The notes below the pieces were generated by a model. It saw nothing but the letters and a program-made list of their open reading frames with translations, was not told the DNA's origin and searched no databases. Below, one piece after another: positions 54,287 through 63,472 of a stretch of DNA of 64,000 nt (position 1 is its first letter; each line of letters begins with the position of its first letter). Source of the stretch: Marivibrio halodurans. Its GTDB lineage: Bacteria > Pseudomonadota > Alphaproteobacteria > UBA8366 > Aestuariispiraceae. A program made the position numbers and the translations under genes. The DNA lies in assembly GCF_017963645.1 (NCBI RefSeq), contig NZ_JAGMWN010000008.1, positions 1-64,000 of the forward strand. Direction: 5' to 3'.

Positions 54287-54829
54287 ATGGAAAAGACAGT
54301 CGCGCGGGTCGCCCTGTTCGCGGCGCTGATCGCCGCGCTGGGCTTGGTGCCGCAACTCGTGCTGCCCTTCGCCGGTGGCGTGCCGATCACGGCGCAGACA
54401 TTGGGCGTCATGCTGGCGGGGCTGATGCTGGGGCCGTGGCGGGGCGCGCTCGCCGTTCTCGTCTTCATGGCGGTGGTCGCGATGGGGGCGCCGCTGCTGG
54501 CGGGCGGTCGCGGCGGGCTCGGCGTTTTCGCGGGGCCGACCGTCGGGTTTTTCGTCGGCTGGCCCTTCGCGGCGATCGCGATCGGCCTGATCTATCGCGC
54601 TATGCGGGCCCGCGCGCCGATCGTCGGCGGGATCGTGGCCAGCGTGCTCGGCGGAATCGGGGTGCTCTATTTCTTCGGGATCGTCGGTCTCTCCCTGGTG
54701 ACCGGCATGGATTTGATCGCCGCGACAGTCGCGGCCCTGACCTTTGTTCCGGGCGATATCCTGAAGGCCGTGATCGCCGCCTTCATCGCCCGCGAGGTGC
54801 GGCGCGCGCGACCCGATCTGGTCGATTAG
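54287..54829 (+). CDS. bioY: Biotin transporter substrate-binding subunit BioY
   Basis: 180 residues with six helices, the S component that binds biotin in the membrane. Typical parts: GGVPITAQTLGVMLAGLMLGP and GGRGGLGVFAGPTVGFFVGWP. GGGAGAG precedes the ATG. With BioM and BioN it forms an ECF transporter. Its position after a biotin-dependent carboxylase and its transporter suggests that the operon scavenges the cofactor its own enzyme needs. Confidence 0.95.
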   Translation: MEKTVARVALFAALIAALGLVPQLVLPFAGGVPITAQTLGVMLAGLMLGPWRGALAVLVFMAVVAMGAPLLAGGRGGLGVFAGPTVGFFVGWPFAAIAIGLIYRAMRARAPIVGGIVASVLGGIGVLYFFGIVGLSLVTGMDLIAATVAALTFVPGDILKAVIAAFIAREVRRARPDLVD

Positions 54830-54840
54830 CGCCGGGGGTG

Positions 54841-54890
54841 AGGGCCTTGGGCCGAAGCGCCCTCGGCCGAAGCGCCCTGGGCCCCCACGC
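54841..54890. repeat. Repeated GC element between bioY and GntR gene
   Basis: GGCCGAAGCGCCCT is present twice with a one-base spacer (54850-54863 and 54865-54878), and AGGGC...GCCCT can pair across it. Lying between two convergent genes, it may serve as a terminator for both. Confidence 0.5.
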
Positions 54891-54891
54891 C

Positions 54892-55545
54892 TCAAGCGAC
54901 GGGGCCGAGGCTCGCCAGCAGGTCGTTGAACTTCTCCCCCTGGACCGCGACATGCGCGCGTAACGCGCGTTCCGCCCGGGTGGCGTCGCCGGCGCGGATC
55001 GCGTCCAGGATCTCGCGATGCTCCGCCATCGACTGGGGCATGCGCCCGCGCACGCGCAACTGCATGCGGCGATAGGGCTGCAGGCGCTTTTGGAGCCTCA
55101 GCGCCTCCTTCGCCAGGAAGCCGTTGCCGCTGGCGGCATAGAGCAATTGGTGGAAGCGTTCGTTGCGGCGGTAATATTCGTCGCTGTCGCCCTGGGCGAG
55201 CGCATCCTCGCAGCGCGCGGCCGCGCCGTCGATCTCCGCCAGCGCGGTTTCCGAAACGCGGCGCGCCGCCAGCCGCCCGCACATTCCCTCCAACTCGGCC
55301 ATCACCTCGAACATCTCGACCATCTCCTGGATGCCGGGATTGCGCACGAAGGCGCCCCTGTTCGGGATGAGTTCCACCAGCCCCGAGGCGGAGAGGGCCT
55401 GAAGCGCCTCGCGCAGCGGCGTGCGCGAGACATCGAAGCGCGTGGCGAGCCGCACCTCGTCCAAATGCGCGCCGTCGGCCAACTCCCCCGTCAGGATGAG
55501 CTGCTCCAATCCCTCACGCACGATATCCGCCGCCCGTCTGCCCAT
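54892..55545 (-). CDS. matR: GntR/FadR-type regulator, probable MatR
   Basis: 217 residues: N-terminal winged helix-turn-helix (TRFDVSRTPLREALQALSASG) and an all-helical FCD ligand domain with the metal-site His residues. It diverges from the TRAP and malonate genes and a TTGTATACAA operator sits between, so it most likely controls them as MatR controls matABC in rhizobia. The ATG at 55545 is used with GGGGAG 11 bases ahead; a TTG at 55554 is also in frame. Malonate as ligand is inference from the neighbours. Confidence 0.85.
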   Translation of the reverse strand: MGRRAADIVREGLEQLILTGELADGAHLDEVRLATRFDVSRTPLREALQALSASGLVELIPNRGAFVRNPGIQEMVEMFEVMAELEGMCGRLAARRVSETALAEIDGAAARCEDALAQGDSDEYYRRNERFHQLLYAASGNGFLAKEALRLQKRLQPYRRMQLRVRGRMPQSMAEHREILDAIRAGDATRAERALRAHVAVQGEKFNDLLASLGPVA

Positions 55546-55580
55546 ACCGTCCAATACTCCCCTCGATGGCCGACATCAAA

Positions 55581-55601
55581 TTGTATACAAATTTATTGAC
55601 A
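55581..55601 (+). promoter_or_regulatory. GntR operator TTGTATACAA and -35 box
   Basis: A perfect 10-bp palindrome TTGTATACAA at 55581-55590 is followed by TTGACA at 55596-55601, a good -35 hexamer for the TRAP operon. The TTGTA/TACAA half sites match the type described for MatR. A bound regulator would cover the promoter. Confidence 0.7.
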
Positions 55602-55677
55602 GTGAATGCAAAAAATATGATGACGGATACAACGAGGTCCGTGAATGAAAGGGCCCGCTCATCCTAGGGAGGTTACT

Positions 55678-56667
55678 ATGTCGTTTCGTCTGCCGGCCGC
55701 GCTCGCGGCCCTCACCCTCGCCGCGGGGCTCAGCAGCGCCGCCTCGGCGACCGAATTGCGTCTTTCGCATCAATGGTCCACCAGCGACGTGCGCCACAAG
55801 GTGGCGCAGATGGTCGCCGACGAGGTCGAGGCCGCCGGCGTCGACCTGTCGATCAAGATATTTCCCTCGAAGTCCTTGCTGAAGCCGCGCGAGCAGTATC
55901 GCCCGCTGTCGCGCGGGCAGGTCGACATGGTCGTCCTGCCGCTGTCCTATGCCGGCGGGGAGCGGCCGGAATATAACCTGACCCTGATGCCGGGTCTGGT
56001 GAAGAACCATGATCACGCGGCCCGCCTGAACGACTCCGAATTCATGGGCGAGATCGAGAAGATCCTGGCCGAGGACGATGTCATGGTGCTCGTCCACGGC
56101 TATCTGGCCGGCGGTTTCGCGGGCAAGGACAAGTGCATCACGGCGCCGGAGCATGTCGAGGGGCTGCAGACCCGTGCCGCCGGCAAGGCGTTCGAGCAGA
56201 TGCTGGCGGAAGCCGGGGCCTCCATCGCCTCCATGGCATCGTCGGAGATCTATAACGCCATGCAGACCGGCGTCCTGCAGGCGGCGAACACCTCCTCCTC
56301 CTCCTTCGTTTCCTATCGCATCTACGAGCAGGTGGCCTGCTACACCCCGGCGGGCGATGTCGCGCTGTGGTTCATGTATCAGCCCCTGCTGGTCAACAAG
56401 TCGGTCTTCGAGGGGCTGACAGAGGAACAACAGGCCGCGTTGCGCGCCGGCGCGGAGAAGGCGCAGGCCTTCTATCTGGAGGAAGCGAAGAAGGCCGACG
56501 CGGCCTCCGAGAAGGTCTTCCGGGATGCGGGCGTGGAGATCGCGCGCATGTCGGAAGAGGAGTTCCAGGCCTGGCGGGAGATCGCCAAGAAGTCCTCCTA
56601 TAAGAACTTCGTCGACAACGTCGAAGGTGGTCAGCGCCTACTCGACCTCGCCTTGTCGGTCGAATAG
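55678..56667 (+). CDS. dctP: TRAP transporter binding protein DctP (malonate?)
   Basis: 329 residues: signal peptide ending ASA (about residue 24) and the DctP fold (TELRLSHQWSTSDVRHK, FPSKSLLKPREQY, with a ligand-clamping Arg region LQTRAAGKAFEQ). It binds an organic acid in the periplasm. AGGGAGG precedes the ATG. Given malonyl-CoA synthetase and decarboxylase downstream, malonate is the likely ligand (MatP role). A hairpin follows the stop. Confidence 0.9.
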   Translation: MSFRLPAALAALTLAAGLSSAASATELRLSHQWSTSDVRHKVAQMVADEVEAAGVDLSIKIFPSKSLLKPREQYRPLSRGQVDMVVLPLSYAGGERPEYNLTLMPGLVKNHDHAARLNDSEFMGEIEKILAEDDVMVLVHGYLAGGFAGKDKCITAPEHVEGLQTRAAGKAFEQMLAEAGASIASMASSEIYNAMQTGVLQAANTSSSSFVSYRIYEQVACYTPAGDVALWFMYQPLLVNKSVFEGLTEEQQAALRAGAEKAQAFYLEEAKKADAASEKVFRDAGVEIARMSEEEFQAWREIAKKSSYKNFVDNVEGGQRLLDLALSVE

Positions 56668-56681
56668 GCGGGCCGAACTGC

Positions 56682-56717
56682 CCGGCGGGGCGGCCCGGCC
56701 CCCGGACGCCCCGCCGG
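56682..56717 (+). terminator. Hairpin between dctP and dctQ
   Basis: CCGGCGGGGCG and CGCCCCGCCGG form an 11-bp perfect stem, 15 bases after dctP, followed by TTCTTT. It probably lowers expression of the membrane subunits relative to the binding protein. Confidence 0.6.
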
Positions 56718-56765
56718 TTCTTTCCCCGATCCCCCAACCGCTTGAGACGATGCGGGAGTCGAAGC

Positions 56766-57317
56766 ATGGCGGACAGCCCTGACGATCGCGCGGCCAGATC
56801 GAAGGAGCCGATCTATCTGCGCGCGGTCGATCTTCTTTCCCAGATTTGCGGAATAACGGCGGCGATCTTCATCGTGGCCTCGGTCGCGATCACCTGCCAG
56901 ATGATCTTCGTGCGCGGCGTGTTGAACCATTCGACCATCTGGCAGACCGAGATGGTGGTTTATCTGATGATCTCCGCGACGCTGGTGGGCTTACCCTATG
57001 TGCAGCGTTTGGGCGGTCATGTGAATGTCGATCTGGTGCCGTTGCTGTTGCCCCAGCCTGCGCGGCGCGTCCTGGCGATCGCGGTGCAACTCGCCGCGAT
57101 GGTCGTGATCGGCATCATGCTCGTCCACGGCTACGAGATGTGGGTTGCCGCGTTCGATCGCGGCTGGCGGTCCGATAGCGTCTGGGGGGTCCGGTTGTGG
57201 ATACCCTATCTGGCGCTGCCGGTCGGCCTTGGCCTTTACCTGCTGCAACTGCTGGCGGATCTGATCGCGGTCCTCGCCGGCTATCGGCGTCCCTTCGGGC
57301 TCGAGGAGCGCGGCTGA
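56766..57317 (+). CDS. dctQ: TRAP transporter small membrane subunit DctQ
   Basis: 183 residues with four helices, DctQ family (the TEMVVYLMISATLVGLPYVQ region and HVNVDLV). It bridges the binding protein and DctM. GGGAG lies eight bases ahead of the ATG. Its stop overlaps dctM in TGATG. Confidence 0.9.
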   Translation: MADSPDDRAARSKEPIYLRAVDLLSQICGITAAIFIVASVAITCQMIFVRGVLNHSTIWQTEMVVYLMISATLVGLPYVQRLGGHVNVDLVPLLLPQPARRVLAIAVQLAAMVVIGIMLVHGYEMWVAAFDRGWRSDSVWGVRLWIPYLALPVGLGLYLLQLLADLIAVLAGYRRPFGLEERG

Positions 57318-58633
57318 TGGATCCCCTGATGCTCGGTCTGATCGTCGCGGTGGTGACGATCCTGGTTCTGTTCTCCGGAATATCGGTCGCGACCGGCCTG
57401 CTGGTCGTCGCCGCCGGGTTCCTCGTCATCTTCGACGGCGTCCGCTCGCTGGAGCTTATGCCGGAGATTTTCTTCGGGAAGCTCGACAATTTCGCGCTGC
57501 TGTCGATTCCGATGTTCATCATCATGGGGGCGTCGATCTCCTCCACCCGCGCGGGCGCCGACCTTTACGAGGCGCTGGATCGCTGGCTGACGCGCGTGCC
57601 GGGCGGGCTCGTCATCTCCAATCTCGGGGCCTGCGCGCTGTTCGCCGCGATGTCGGGCTCCTCCCCCGCCACCTGCGCGGCGATCGGCAAGATGGGCATT
57701 CCCGAGATGCGCAAGCGCGGCTACCCGGACGGCGTCGCCGCCGGGTCGATCGCGGCTGGCGGGACGCTCGGCATCCTGATTCCGCCCTCGGTTACCATGA
57801 TCGTCTACGGCATCGCGACGGAGACCTCGATCGGCCGCTTGTTCCTGGCGGGCGTTTTCCCGGGCTTGTTGCTGGTCGCGCTCTTCATGGCCTGGTCGCT
57901 TTATGGCACCTGGCGCAGCGGGTCGGCCGCGATCCTGAAGCCGCGCGATTTCACATTGCGCGAGAAGATCGAGATCCTGCCCTGGGTGCTGCCCTTCCTG
58001 CTGATCATCCTGGGCGTGCTGGTGGCGATGTATGGCGGCTATGCCACGCCCTCGGAGACGGCGGCCGTCGGCGCGCTTCTATGTCTCGCCGTGGCGGTGG
58101 TGATCTACCGGCTGTTCAATCCGAAGGCCTGGTGGGCGGTCTTGCGGGATTCGACACGGGAAAGCGTGATGATCCTGTTCATCATCGCGGCCGCCGGTGT
58201 CTTCTCCTACATGCTCTCCAGCCTGTTCATCACCCAGTCGATCGCGGAATGGATCGGCACGCTGGAGGTCAATCGCTGGGTTCTGATGATCTTCATCAAC
58301 CTGTTCCTGCTGATCGCCGGCTTCTTCCTGCCGCCCGTCGCGGTCATCCTGATGTCGGCGCCGATCCTGCTGCCGATCGTCACCGCGGCCGGGTTCGATC
58401 CGTACTGGTTCGCGGTGGTTCTGACGATCAATATGGAGATCGGTTTGATCTCCCCGCCGGTCGGGCTCAACCTCTACGTCATAAACGGTATCGCGCCGGA
58501 TATCTCGCTGCGCACGATCCTGGTGGGATCGCTTCCCTATGTCTTCTGCATGGTGGCGTCCATCGTGATCCTGTGCCTCTTTCCGGAAATCGCCACATGG
58601 CTGCCGGAACTGGTGCTGGGGCCGGCGATATGA
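57317..58633 (+). CDS. dctM: TRAP transporter large permease DctM
   Basis: 438 residues, about twelve helices, sodium-driven channel of the TRAP system. Characteristic stretches: ALLSIPMFIIMGASIS, AAMSGSSPATCAAIGKMGIPEM, AAGGTLGILIPPSVTMIVYG, and the end region EIGLISPPVGLNLYVING. Coupled to dctQ and to the decarboxylase gene that follows. Confidence 0.95.
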   Translation: MDPLMLGLIVAVVTILVLFSGISVATGLLVVAAGFLVIFDGVRSLELMPEIFFGKLDNFALLSIPMFIIMGASISSTRAGADLYEALDRWLTRVPGGLVISNLGACALFAAMSGSSPATCAAIGKMGIPEMRKRGYPDGVAAGSIAAGGTLGILIPPSVTMIVYGIATETSIGRLFLAGVFPGLLLVALFMAWSLYGTWRSGSAAILKPRDFTLREKIEILPWVLPFLLIILGVLVAMYGGYATPSETAAVGALLCLAVAVVIYRLFNPKAWWAVLRDSTRESVMILFIIAAAGVFSYMLSSLFITQSIAEWIGTLEVNRWVLMIFINLFLLIAGFFLPPVAVILMSAPILLPIVTAAGFDPYWFAVVLTINMEIGLISPPVGLNLYVINGIAPDISLRTILVGSLPYVFCMVASIVILCLFPEIATWLPELVLGPAI

Positions 58634-60003
58634 CGCGCGCGACGAGCTTCTTCAACGAGCTGATCGGGGCCATTCTCGATCGCCGGCCGGGGCGGCCCGC
58701 CTCGCTCGACGGACGGCCGGTGGAGACGCTCTGCGCCGATCTGCTGTCCAGCCGGGGCGAGATTTCCAGCAACCGCATCGGGGCCGCGATCCTCGACGGC
58801 TATCGCGCGATGGACGAGGCGGGGCGGCGTGCCTTCTTCGGCTATCTGACGGAGGCGCTGGACCTGGACCCGGAGGGTGCGGCCGAAGCCGCCCGCCGCT
58901 ATGCCGAGGCGCCGACGGTGGAGAATCTGGCGGCCTTGGAGCGTCATGCCGAGCCCCGGCGGCAGGAACTGTTCCGCCGCCTCAACCATGTTCCCGGCGC
59001 CACGGCGGAGATGGTGGCGATGCGCCGCGATCTGATCGGCCTGTTGAAGGAGAACGCGGCGCTGCGTCGCACCGATCACGACCTACAGCATCTGCTGCGC
59101 TCCTGGTTCAATCGCGGCTTCCTGGTGCTGCGCCCGATCAGTTGGCGCACGCCCGCGCATATTCTGGAAAAAGTCATCGCCTATGAGGCGGTGCATGCCA
59201 TTACAAGTTGGGAGGAATTGCGTCGGCGGTTGGAACCTTCGGACCGGCGCTGCTTCGCCTTTTTTCACCCTTCGATGCCGGACGAACCGCTGGTTTTCGT
59301 CGAGGTGGCGTTGACGCGCGGCATCCCGGGTTCGATCCAGGCGGTGCTCTCCGACGACCGGCAGGTGCTGCCGGAACGCGATGCGGATACGGCCGTTTTC
59401 TATTCCATTTCCAACTGTCAGGCCGGATTGCGCGGCATTTCCTTCGGCAATTCGTTGATCAAGCAGGTGGTGGCCGATCTCTCCGCCGAGATGCCGTGGC
59501 TCAAGACCTTCGTCACGCTGTCGCCGGTGCCGGGTTTCAACCGGTGGCTCGACGCGCTGGCCGAGGATGCGCCCTGGGCCGGGGAGGCGGCATCGGTGCG
59601 CGATGCGCGCCGCACCGCGATGGAGACCGGCGATTTTTCGGCGTTGGAGGCGGCGGGGGAGACGCTGCGCCGGATGGCCGCGCATTACCTGTTCCACGAG
59701 AAACGCGGCGACGGCCTGCCGCTCGACCCGGTCGCGCGCTTCCATCTCGGCAATGGCGCGATGCTGCACGCGGTCCATGCGCTCGCCGACCGGTCCGGTA
59801 ACGGCTTGGCGCTGGCCAGCGGGGTCATGGTGAATTACCTCTACGATCTGGGGGCGGTGGAACGGAACCATGAGGACTTCGCCGGTTCCGGCACCGTCGC
59901 CACCTCCCGCGCGGTGCGCGAGCTTGCCGGCCGCGCGCCCGCGCGTTCCCAGACCGGTGCGAATCAAATCGGCCCAACCCAGAGCCGCATGACCCAGAGT
60001 TGA
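58630..60003 (+). CDS. Malonyl-CoA decarboxylase
   Basis: 457 residues, MCD family: a helical N-terminal oligomerisation part and a GNAT-like catalytic domain with RRCFAFFHPSMPDEPLVFVE, the YSISNCQAGLRGISFGNSLIK region, LSPVPGF and a C-terminal KRGDGLPLDPVARFHLGNGA. It converts malonyl-CoA to acetyl-CoA and CO2 without biotin. A low-complexity Gln/Ser/Thr tail (about 35 residues) follows the last conserved part. Start overlaps dctM. Plays the MatA role. Confidence 0.95.
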   Translation: MTRATSFFNELIGAILDRRPGRPASLDGRPVETLCADLLSSRGEISSNRIGAAILDGYRAMDEAGRRAFFGYLTEALDLDPEGAAEAARRYAEAPTVENLAALERHAEPRRQELFRRLNHVPGATAEMVAMRRDLIGLLKENAALRRTDHDLQHLLRSWFNRGFLVLRPISWRTPAHILEKVIAYEAVHAITSWEELRRRLEPSDRRCFAFFHPSMPDEPLVFVEVALTRGIPGSIQAVLSDDRQVLPERDADTAVFYSISNCQAGLRGISFGNSLIKQVVADLSAEMPWLKTFVTLSPVPGFNRWLDALAEDAPWAGEAASVRDARRTAMETGDFSALEAAGETLRRMAAHYLFHEKRGDGLPLDPVARFHLGNGAMLHAVHALADRSGNGLALASGVMVNYLYDLGAVERNHEDFAGSGTVATSRAVRELAGRAPARSQTGANQIGPTQSRMTQS

Positions 60004-60012
60004 AGACCCGAA

Positions 60013-61524
60013 ATGACCAATCCACTCCATGATGCCCTGTTCGCCCCGCATGTCGGCAGCGACCGGACCCTGATGATCCTGCCGGACGGTCGGCGGATTT
60101 CCTATGGCGCCTTCCTGGAGATGGCGGCGCGCTTCGCTCATGTCTTCGCCGACGCCGGGTTGGTGCCCGGGGACCGTCTGGCGGTGCAGGTCGAGAAATC
60201 GCCGGAGGCGCTGGCCGTCTATGCCGCCTGCACCCAGGCCGGCATCGTCTTCCTGCCGCTCAACACCGCCTATACCGCCGCCGAGGTGGATTATTTCGTC
60301 GGCGACGCGACGCCCGGCATCCTGTTGGTCGATCCCCGGAACGAACCGGCGCTGGCCCCGATCGCGGAAAGCCTCGGGACGAAGCTGCTGACCCTCGACG
60401 CGGATGGTGGCGGCAGCCTGCCTGAGGCCGCGGCCGACAAGCCGGGGCGGTTCGAGCCGCGCGCGCGAACGGAGGAGGATCTGGCGGCGCTGCTCTACAC
60501 TTCCGGTACGACGGGCCGCTCGAAGGGGGCGATGCTGACGCAGGCGAACCTGCTCTCCAACGCGCGAAGCTTGGTCGAGGAATGGCGCTTTACGGCCGAC
60601 GACGTGCTGCTCCACGCCCTGCCGATCTTCCATACGCACGGGCTTTTCGTCGCCTCCAACGTCACCTTCCTGGCCGGCGGGTCGATGCTGTTCCATCCGG
60701 GCTTCAAGCTGGATCGGATGATCGAGGCCCTGCCGAAGGCAACCGCGATGATGGGGGTGCCGACCTTCTATACCCGGCTGTTGGACGACCCGCGCTTCAC
60801 GCGCGATCTGGTCGGGCATATGCGTCTTTTCGTATCCGGCAGCGCGCCGCTTCTGGCGGAAACGCACACGGCGTTCGAGGAACGCACTGGCCATCGTATC
60901 CTCGAACGCTATGGCATGACCGAGACCAACATGAACACCTCCAACCCCTATGACGGGGAACGCCGGGCGGGGACGGTCGGCTTCCCGCTTCCGGGGGTGG
61001 AGCTTCGCATCATGGACCCGGATACCGACGCACCCGTGGCCGACGGCGCGGTCGGGATCATCGAGGTGCGCGGTCCGAACGTCTTCAAGGGCTATTGGCA
61101 GATGCCGGAGAAGACCAAGGAGGAATTGCGCGAGGACGGTTTCTTCATCACCGGCGACATGGGGCAGTTGGATGCCGACGGCTATGTCCAGATCGTCGGC
61201 CGGGCGAAGGATCTGATTATTTCCGGCGGATACAATATCTATCCGAAGGAGATCGAACTGCTGCTGGACGAGCAGGAGGGCGTGCTGGAATCCGCCGTCG
61301 TCGGCGTGCCGCACCCGGATTTCGGGGAGGCCGTGGTCGCCGTGCTGGTGCCGCGCAAGGGAGAGGCCCTCGATACCGATGCGCTGGCGGAGGCGATCAA
61401 GCCGCGCATCGCGCGCTTCAAGCAGCCGAAGGCCTTGTTCGTCGCGGACTCCCTGCCGCGCAACACGATGGGCAAGGTGCAGAAGAATATCCTCCGCGAC
61501 CGTTACGCCGATCTGTTCGCCTAA
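60013..61524 (+). CDS. matB: Malonyl-CoA synthetase
   Basis: 503 residues, ANL adenylating enzyme of the MatB/ACSF3 type: phosphate loop YTSGTTGRSKGAM, HGLFVASNVTFLAGGSM, ERYGMTETNMNTSNPYDG, and the C-terminal lysine in PRNTMGKVQKN. It activates malonate to malonyl-CoA for the decarboxylase encoded just before it. The pair plus the TRAP transporter gives a complete route from external malonate to acetyl-CoA. It converges on the GST gene with 17 bp between stops. Confidence 0.93.
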   Translation: MTNPLHDALFAPHVGSDRTLMILPDGRRISYGAFLEMAARFAHVFADAGLVPGDRLAVQVEKSPEALAVYAACTQAGIVFLPLNTAYTAAEVDYFVGDATPGILLVDPRNEPALAPIAESLGTKLLTLDADGGGSLPEAAADKPGRFEPRARTEEDLAALLYTSGTTGRSKGAMLTQANLLSNARSLVEEWRFTADDVLLHALPIFHTHGLFVASNVTFLAGGSMLFHPGFKLDRMIEALPKATAMMGVPTFYTRLLDDPRFTRDLVGHMRLFVSGSAPLLAETHTAFEERTGHRILERYGMTETNMNTSNPYDGERRAGTVGFPLPGVELRIMDPDTDAPVADGAVGIIEVRGPNVFKGYWQMPEKTKEELREDGFFITGDMGQLDADGYVQIVGRAKDLIISGGYNIYPKEIELLLDEQEGVLESAVVGVPHPDFGEAVVAVLVPRKGEALDTDALAEAIKPRIARFKQPKALFVADSLPRNTMGKVQKNILRDRYADLFA

Positions 61525-61541
61525 ACCGGGGGGAGGTGCCC

Positions 61542-62246
61542 CTATCGGCGTACCGAGTCCGCGTTCTGCCGGAACAGCAGCGCGCGCTCGGCATCGTCGG
61601 GCGGGGCGCTGCGCCGGTATTCCCGGCCGAGATCGACCGCCCGCCGGACGGCCGGGCGCTCCTTGATCGCTTTCCGCCAGCGCGCGACATGGGGGAAGTC
61701 GTCGAGCGGCTGGCCCAGCGGCTTGGCGATGAAGGCCCAGGGCCAGCAGCACATATCCGCGATGGAATAATCCGCGCCGAGGATGAAGGCGCGATCCGCC
61801 AGCCGCTTGTCCAGCACCGCCAGGCATCGGGCATATTCCCCGGCATAGCGATCCAGCGCGTAGGCATCCTCATGCGGGGCGTAGTTCCGGAAATGGCTCA
61901 GTTGCCCCGCCATCGGCCCCAGATTGCCGGTCTGCCAGAACAGCCATTCCTCGCACTCCTTCCGCCCGCGCGGGTCGTTCGGCATGAAGCGTCCCGTCCG
62001 CCGGGCGAGGTGGAGGAGGATCGCGCCGGATTCGAAGACCGGTATCGGCCCGCCGTCGTCCGTCTCCCCCTCGTGGTCCAGGATCGCGGGCATGCGGTTG
62101 TTCGGGCTGATCGCCAGGAAATCCGGGTGGAACTGGTCCCCCTTGCCGATATCGAGCGGGATCATGCGATAGGGAAGGGCGCATTCCTCCAGCATAATCG
62201 CGATCTTCCAGCCGTTCGGCGTGGGCCAGTAGTGGAAATCGATCAT
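61542..62246 (-). CDS. Glutathione S-transferase (YfcG/Ure2-like)
   Basis: 234 residues: thioredoxin-like N-terminal domain opening with FHYWPTPNGWKIAIMLEE, the GSH-binding PAILDHE and FESGAILLHLA segments, then a helical C-terminal domain. The NGWK signature puts it with YfcG-type disulfide-bond oxidoreductases. Start at 62246 follows AAGGAG at nine bases; a farther in-frame start at 62279 is less likely. Downstream of the CoA-transferase on the same strand, probably one transcript. Confidence 0.9.
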   Translation of the reverse strand: MIDFHYWPTPNGWKIAIMLEECALPYRMIPLDIGKGDQFHPDFLAISPNNRMPAILDHEGETDDGGPIPVFESGAILLHLARRTGRFMPNDPRGRKECEEWLFWQTGNLGPMAGQLSHFRNYAPHEDAYALDRYAGEYARCLAVLDKRLADRAFILGADYSIADMCCWPWAFIAKPLGQPLDDFPHVARWRKAIKERPAVRRAVDLGREYRRSAPPDDAERALLFRQNADSVRR

Positions 62247-62275
62247 CGCGAGGCACTCCTTGCCGCGTCGTGGAA

Positions 62276-63472
62276 TCAATCGTCCGCCGCGCCGATCACG
62301 CCCTCGGCCGTCAGCCGGTCCAGGGTCGCGGCGTCGTAGCCCGCTTCCGACAGCACCGCGCGGCTATGCTCGCCCAGTCGCGGCGCGCCGAAGCGGATAC
62401 CGGCGGGGGTGGCGGAAAAGGCGGCCGCCGGCGCCGCCTGACGCAGTCGTCCGGCATGCGGATGGTCGCTTTCCAGGATAAGGCCGTTCTCGATCATCTG
62501 CGGATGCTCGATCATCTGGGCGCGGGTTAGCACCGGCGCGCAGGGCACGCCCTCCGCCTCCAGGCGGTTCAGCCAATGCTCGGCCGTGTCGCTCGCCAGC
62601 ACCTCCTGGGTCAGCGCGAGGCGCTCGTCGATATTCTCGTGCCGCAGCGCGGGCGTGGCGAAACGCGCATCCTCCAGCCATTCCGGCTTATCCAGCGCGC
62701 GGGTCAGCCCGGTCCATTCCCGGTCGCTCTGCACCGCGACGGAGATATAGCCGCTTCGCGTCTCATAGATCAGGTCGATGAAGCTCGCGGCCTTGGCCTG
62801 GGGGATTTCCGCGCCGACGAAGGTCTGGCTGCCCATGTCGGAGCCCCAGAGGAACGCGACGACCGCCCCCAGCATGGAGAGCGAGACATGCTGGCCCTTG
62901 CCCGTGCGTTCCCGGTGGAGGAGGGCGGCGGTCACGGCCTGGGCCATCATCACGCCGGTCAGCTTGTCCGGCAGGATGGTGCGCACCAGACGCGGACGTT
63001 CCGTGTCGGCACCCGCCTGCACCGTCGTCAGGCCGGAAAGCGCCTGGACCAACGGGTCGTAGACCGGCTTGGCGACATAGGGGCCACGATCGCCGAAACC
63101 GCTGATCGAGACATAGATGATGTCCGGGCGCACGGCGCGGATCGCGGCCTCGCCGATGCCCATGCGCTCGGCCACGCCGGGGCGGAAGTTCTGGACGAAG
63201 ACGTCCGAATCCGCCGCCAGCCGCTTGAGCGCCGCGATCCCTTCCGGGTGCTTCAGGTCGAGCGCGACCGAACGCTTGTTGCGGTTGTTGTTGAGGAACC
63301 CGGCCGACAGATCGCCGCGCCGGTTGGCGATGGCGCGGGTATGGTCGCCGCCCGCGCGTTTCTCGACCTTGATGACGTCGGCCCCCTGATCCGCCAGCAT
63401 CATGGTGCCGAGCGGTCCGGAGATCATCGATGTCGTATCCAGCACGCGGATATCGGCGAGGGGGCCGGCCAT
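62276..63472 (-). CDS. Class III CoA-transferase (CaiB/BaiF family)
   Basis: 398 residues. Moves CoA between acyl groups through an aspartyl-CoA anhydride. Family pattern: LADIRVLDTTSMISGPLGTMMLADQGADVIKVE, ANRRGDLSAGFLNNNRNKRSVALDLK, and VFVQNFRPGV. Substrates are unknown; its neighbours do not settle the matter. AAAGGAG precedes the ATG at 63472. Divergent from the flavin reductase gene across 214 bp. Confidence 0.92.
   Translation of the reverse strand: MAGPLADIRVLDTTSMISGPLGTMMLADQGADVIKVEKRAGGDHTRAIANRRGDLSAGFLNNNRNKRSVALDLKHPEGIAALKRLAADSDVFVQNFRPGVAERMGIGEAAIRAVRPDIIYVSISGFGDRGPYVAKPVYDPLVQALSGLTTVQAGADTERPRLVRTILPDKLTGVMMAQAVTAALLHRERTGKGQHVSLSMLGAVVAFLWGSDMGSQTFVGAEIPQAKAASFIDLIYETRSGYISVAVQSDREWTGLTRALDKPEWLEDARFATPALRHENIDERLALTQEVLASDTAEHWLNRLEAEGVPCAPVLTRAQMIEHPQMIENGLILESDHPHAGRLRQAAPAAAFSATPAGIRFGAPRLGEHSRAVLSEAGYDAATLDRLTAEGVIGAADD

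Noticed and set aside
59083-61827. 914-residue minus-strand frame
   Set aside because: Antisense of malonyl-CoA decarboxylase and matB, which are unambiguous.
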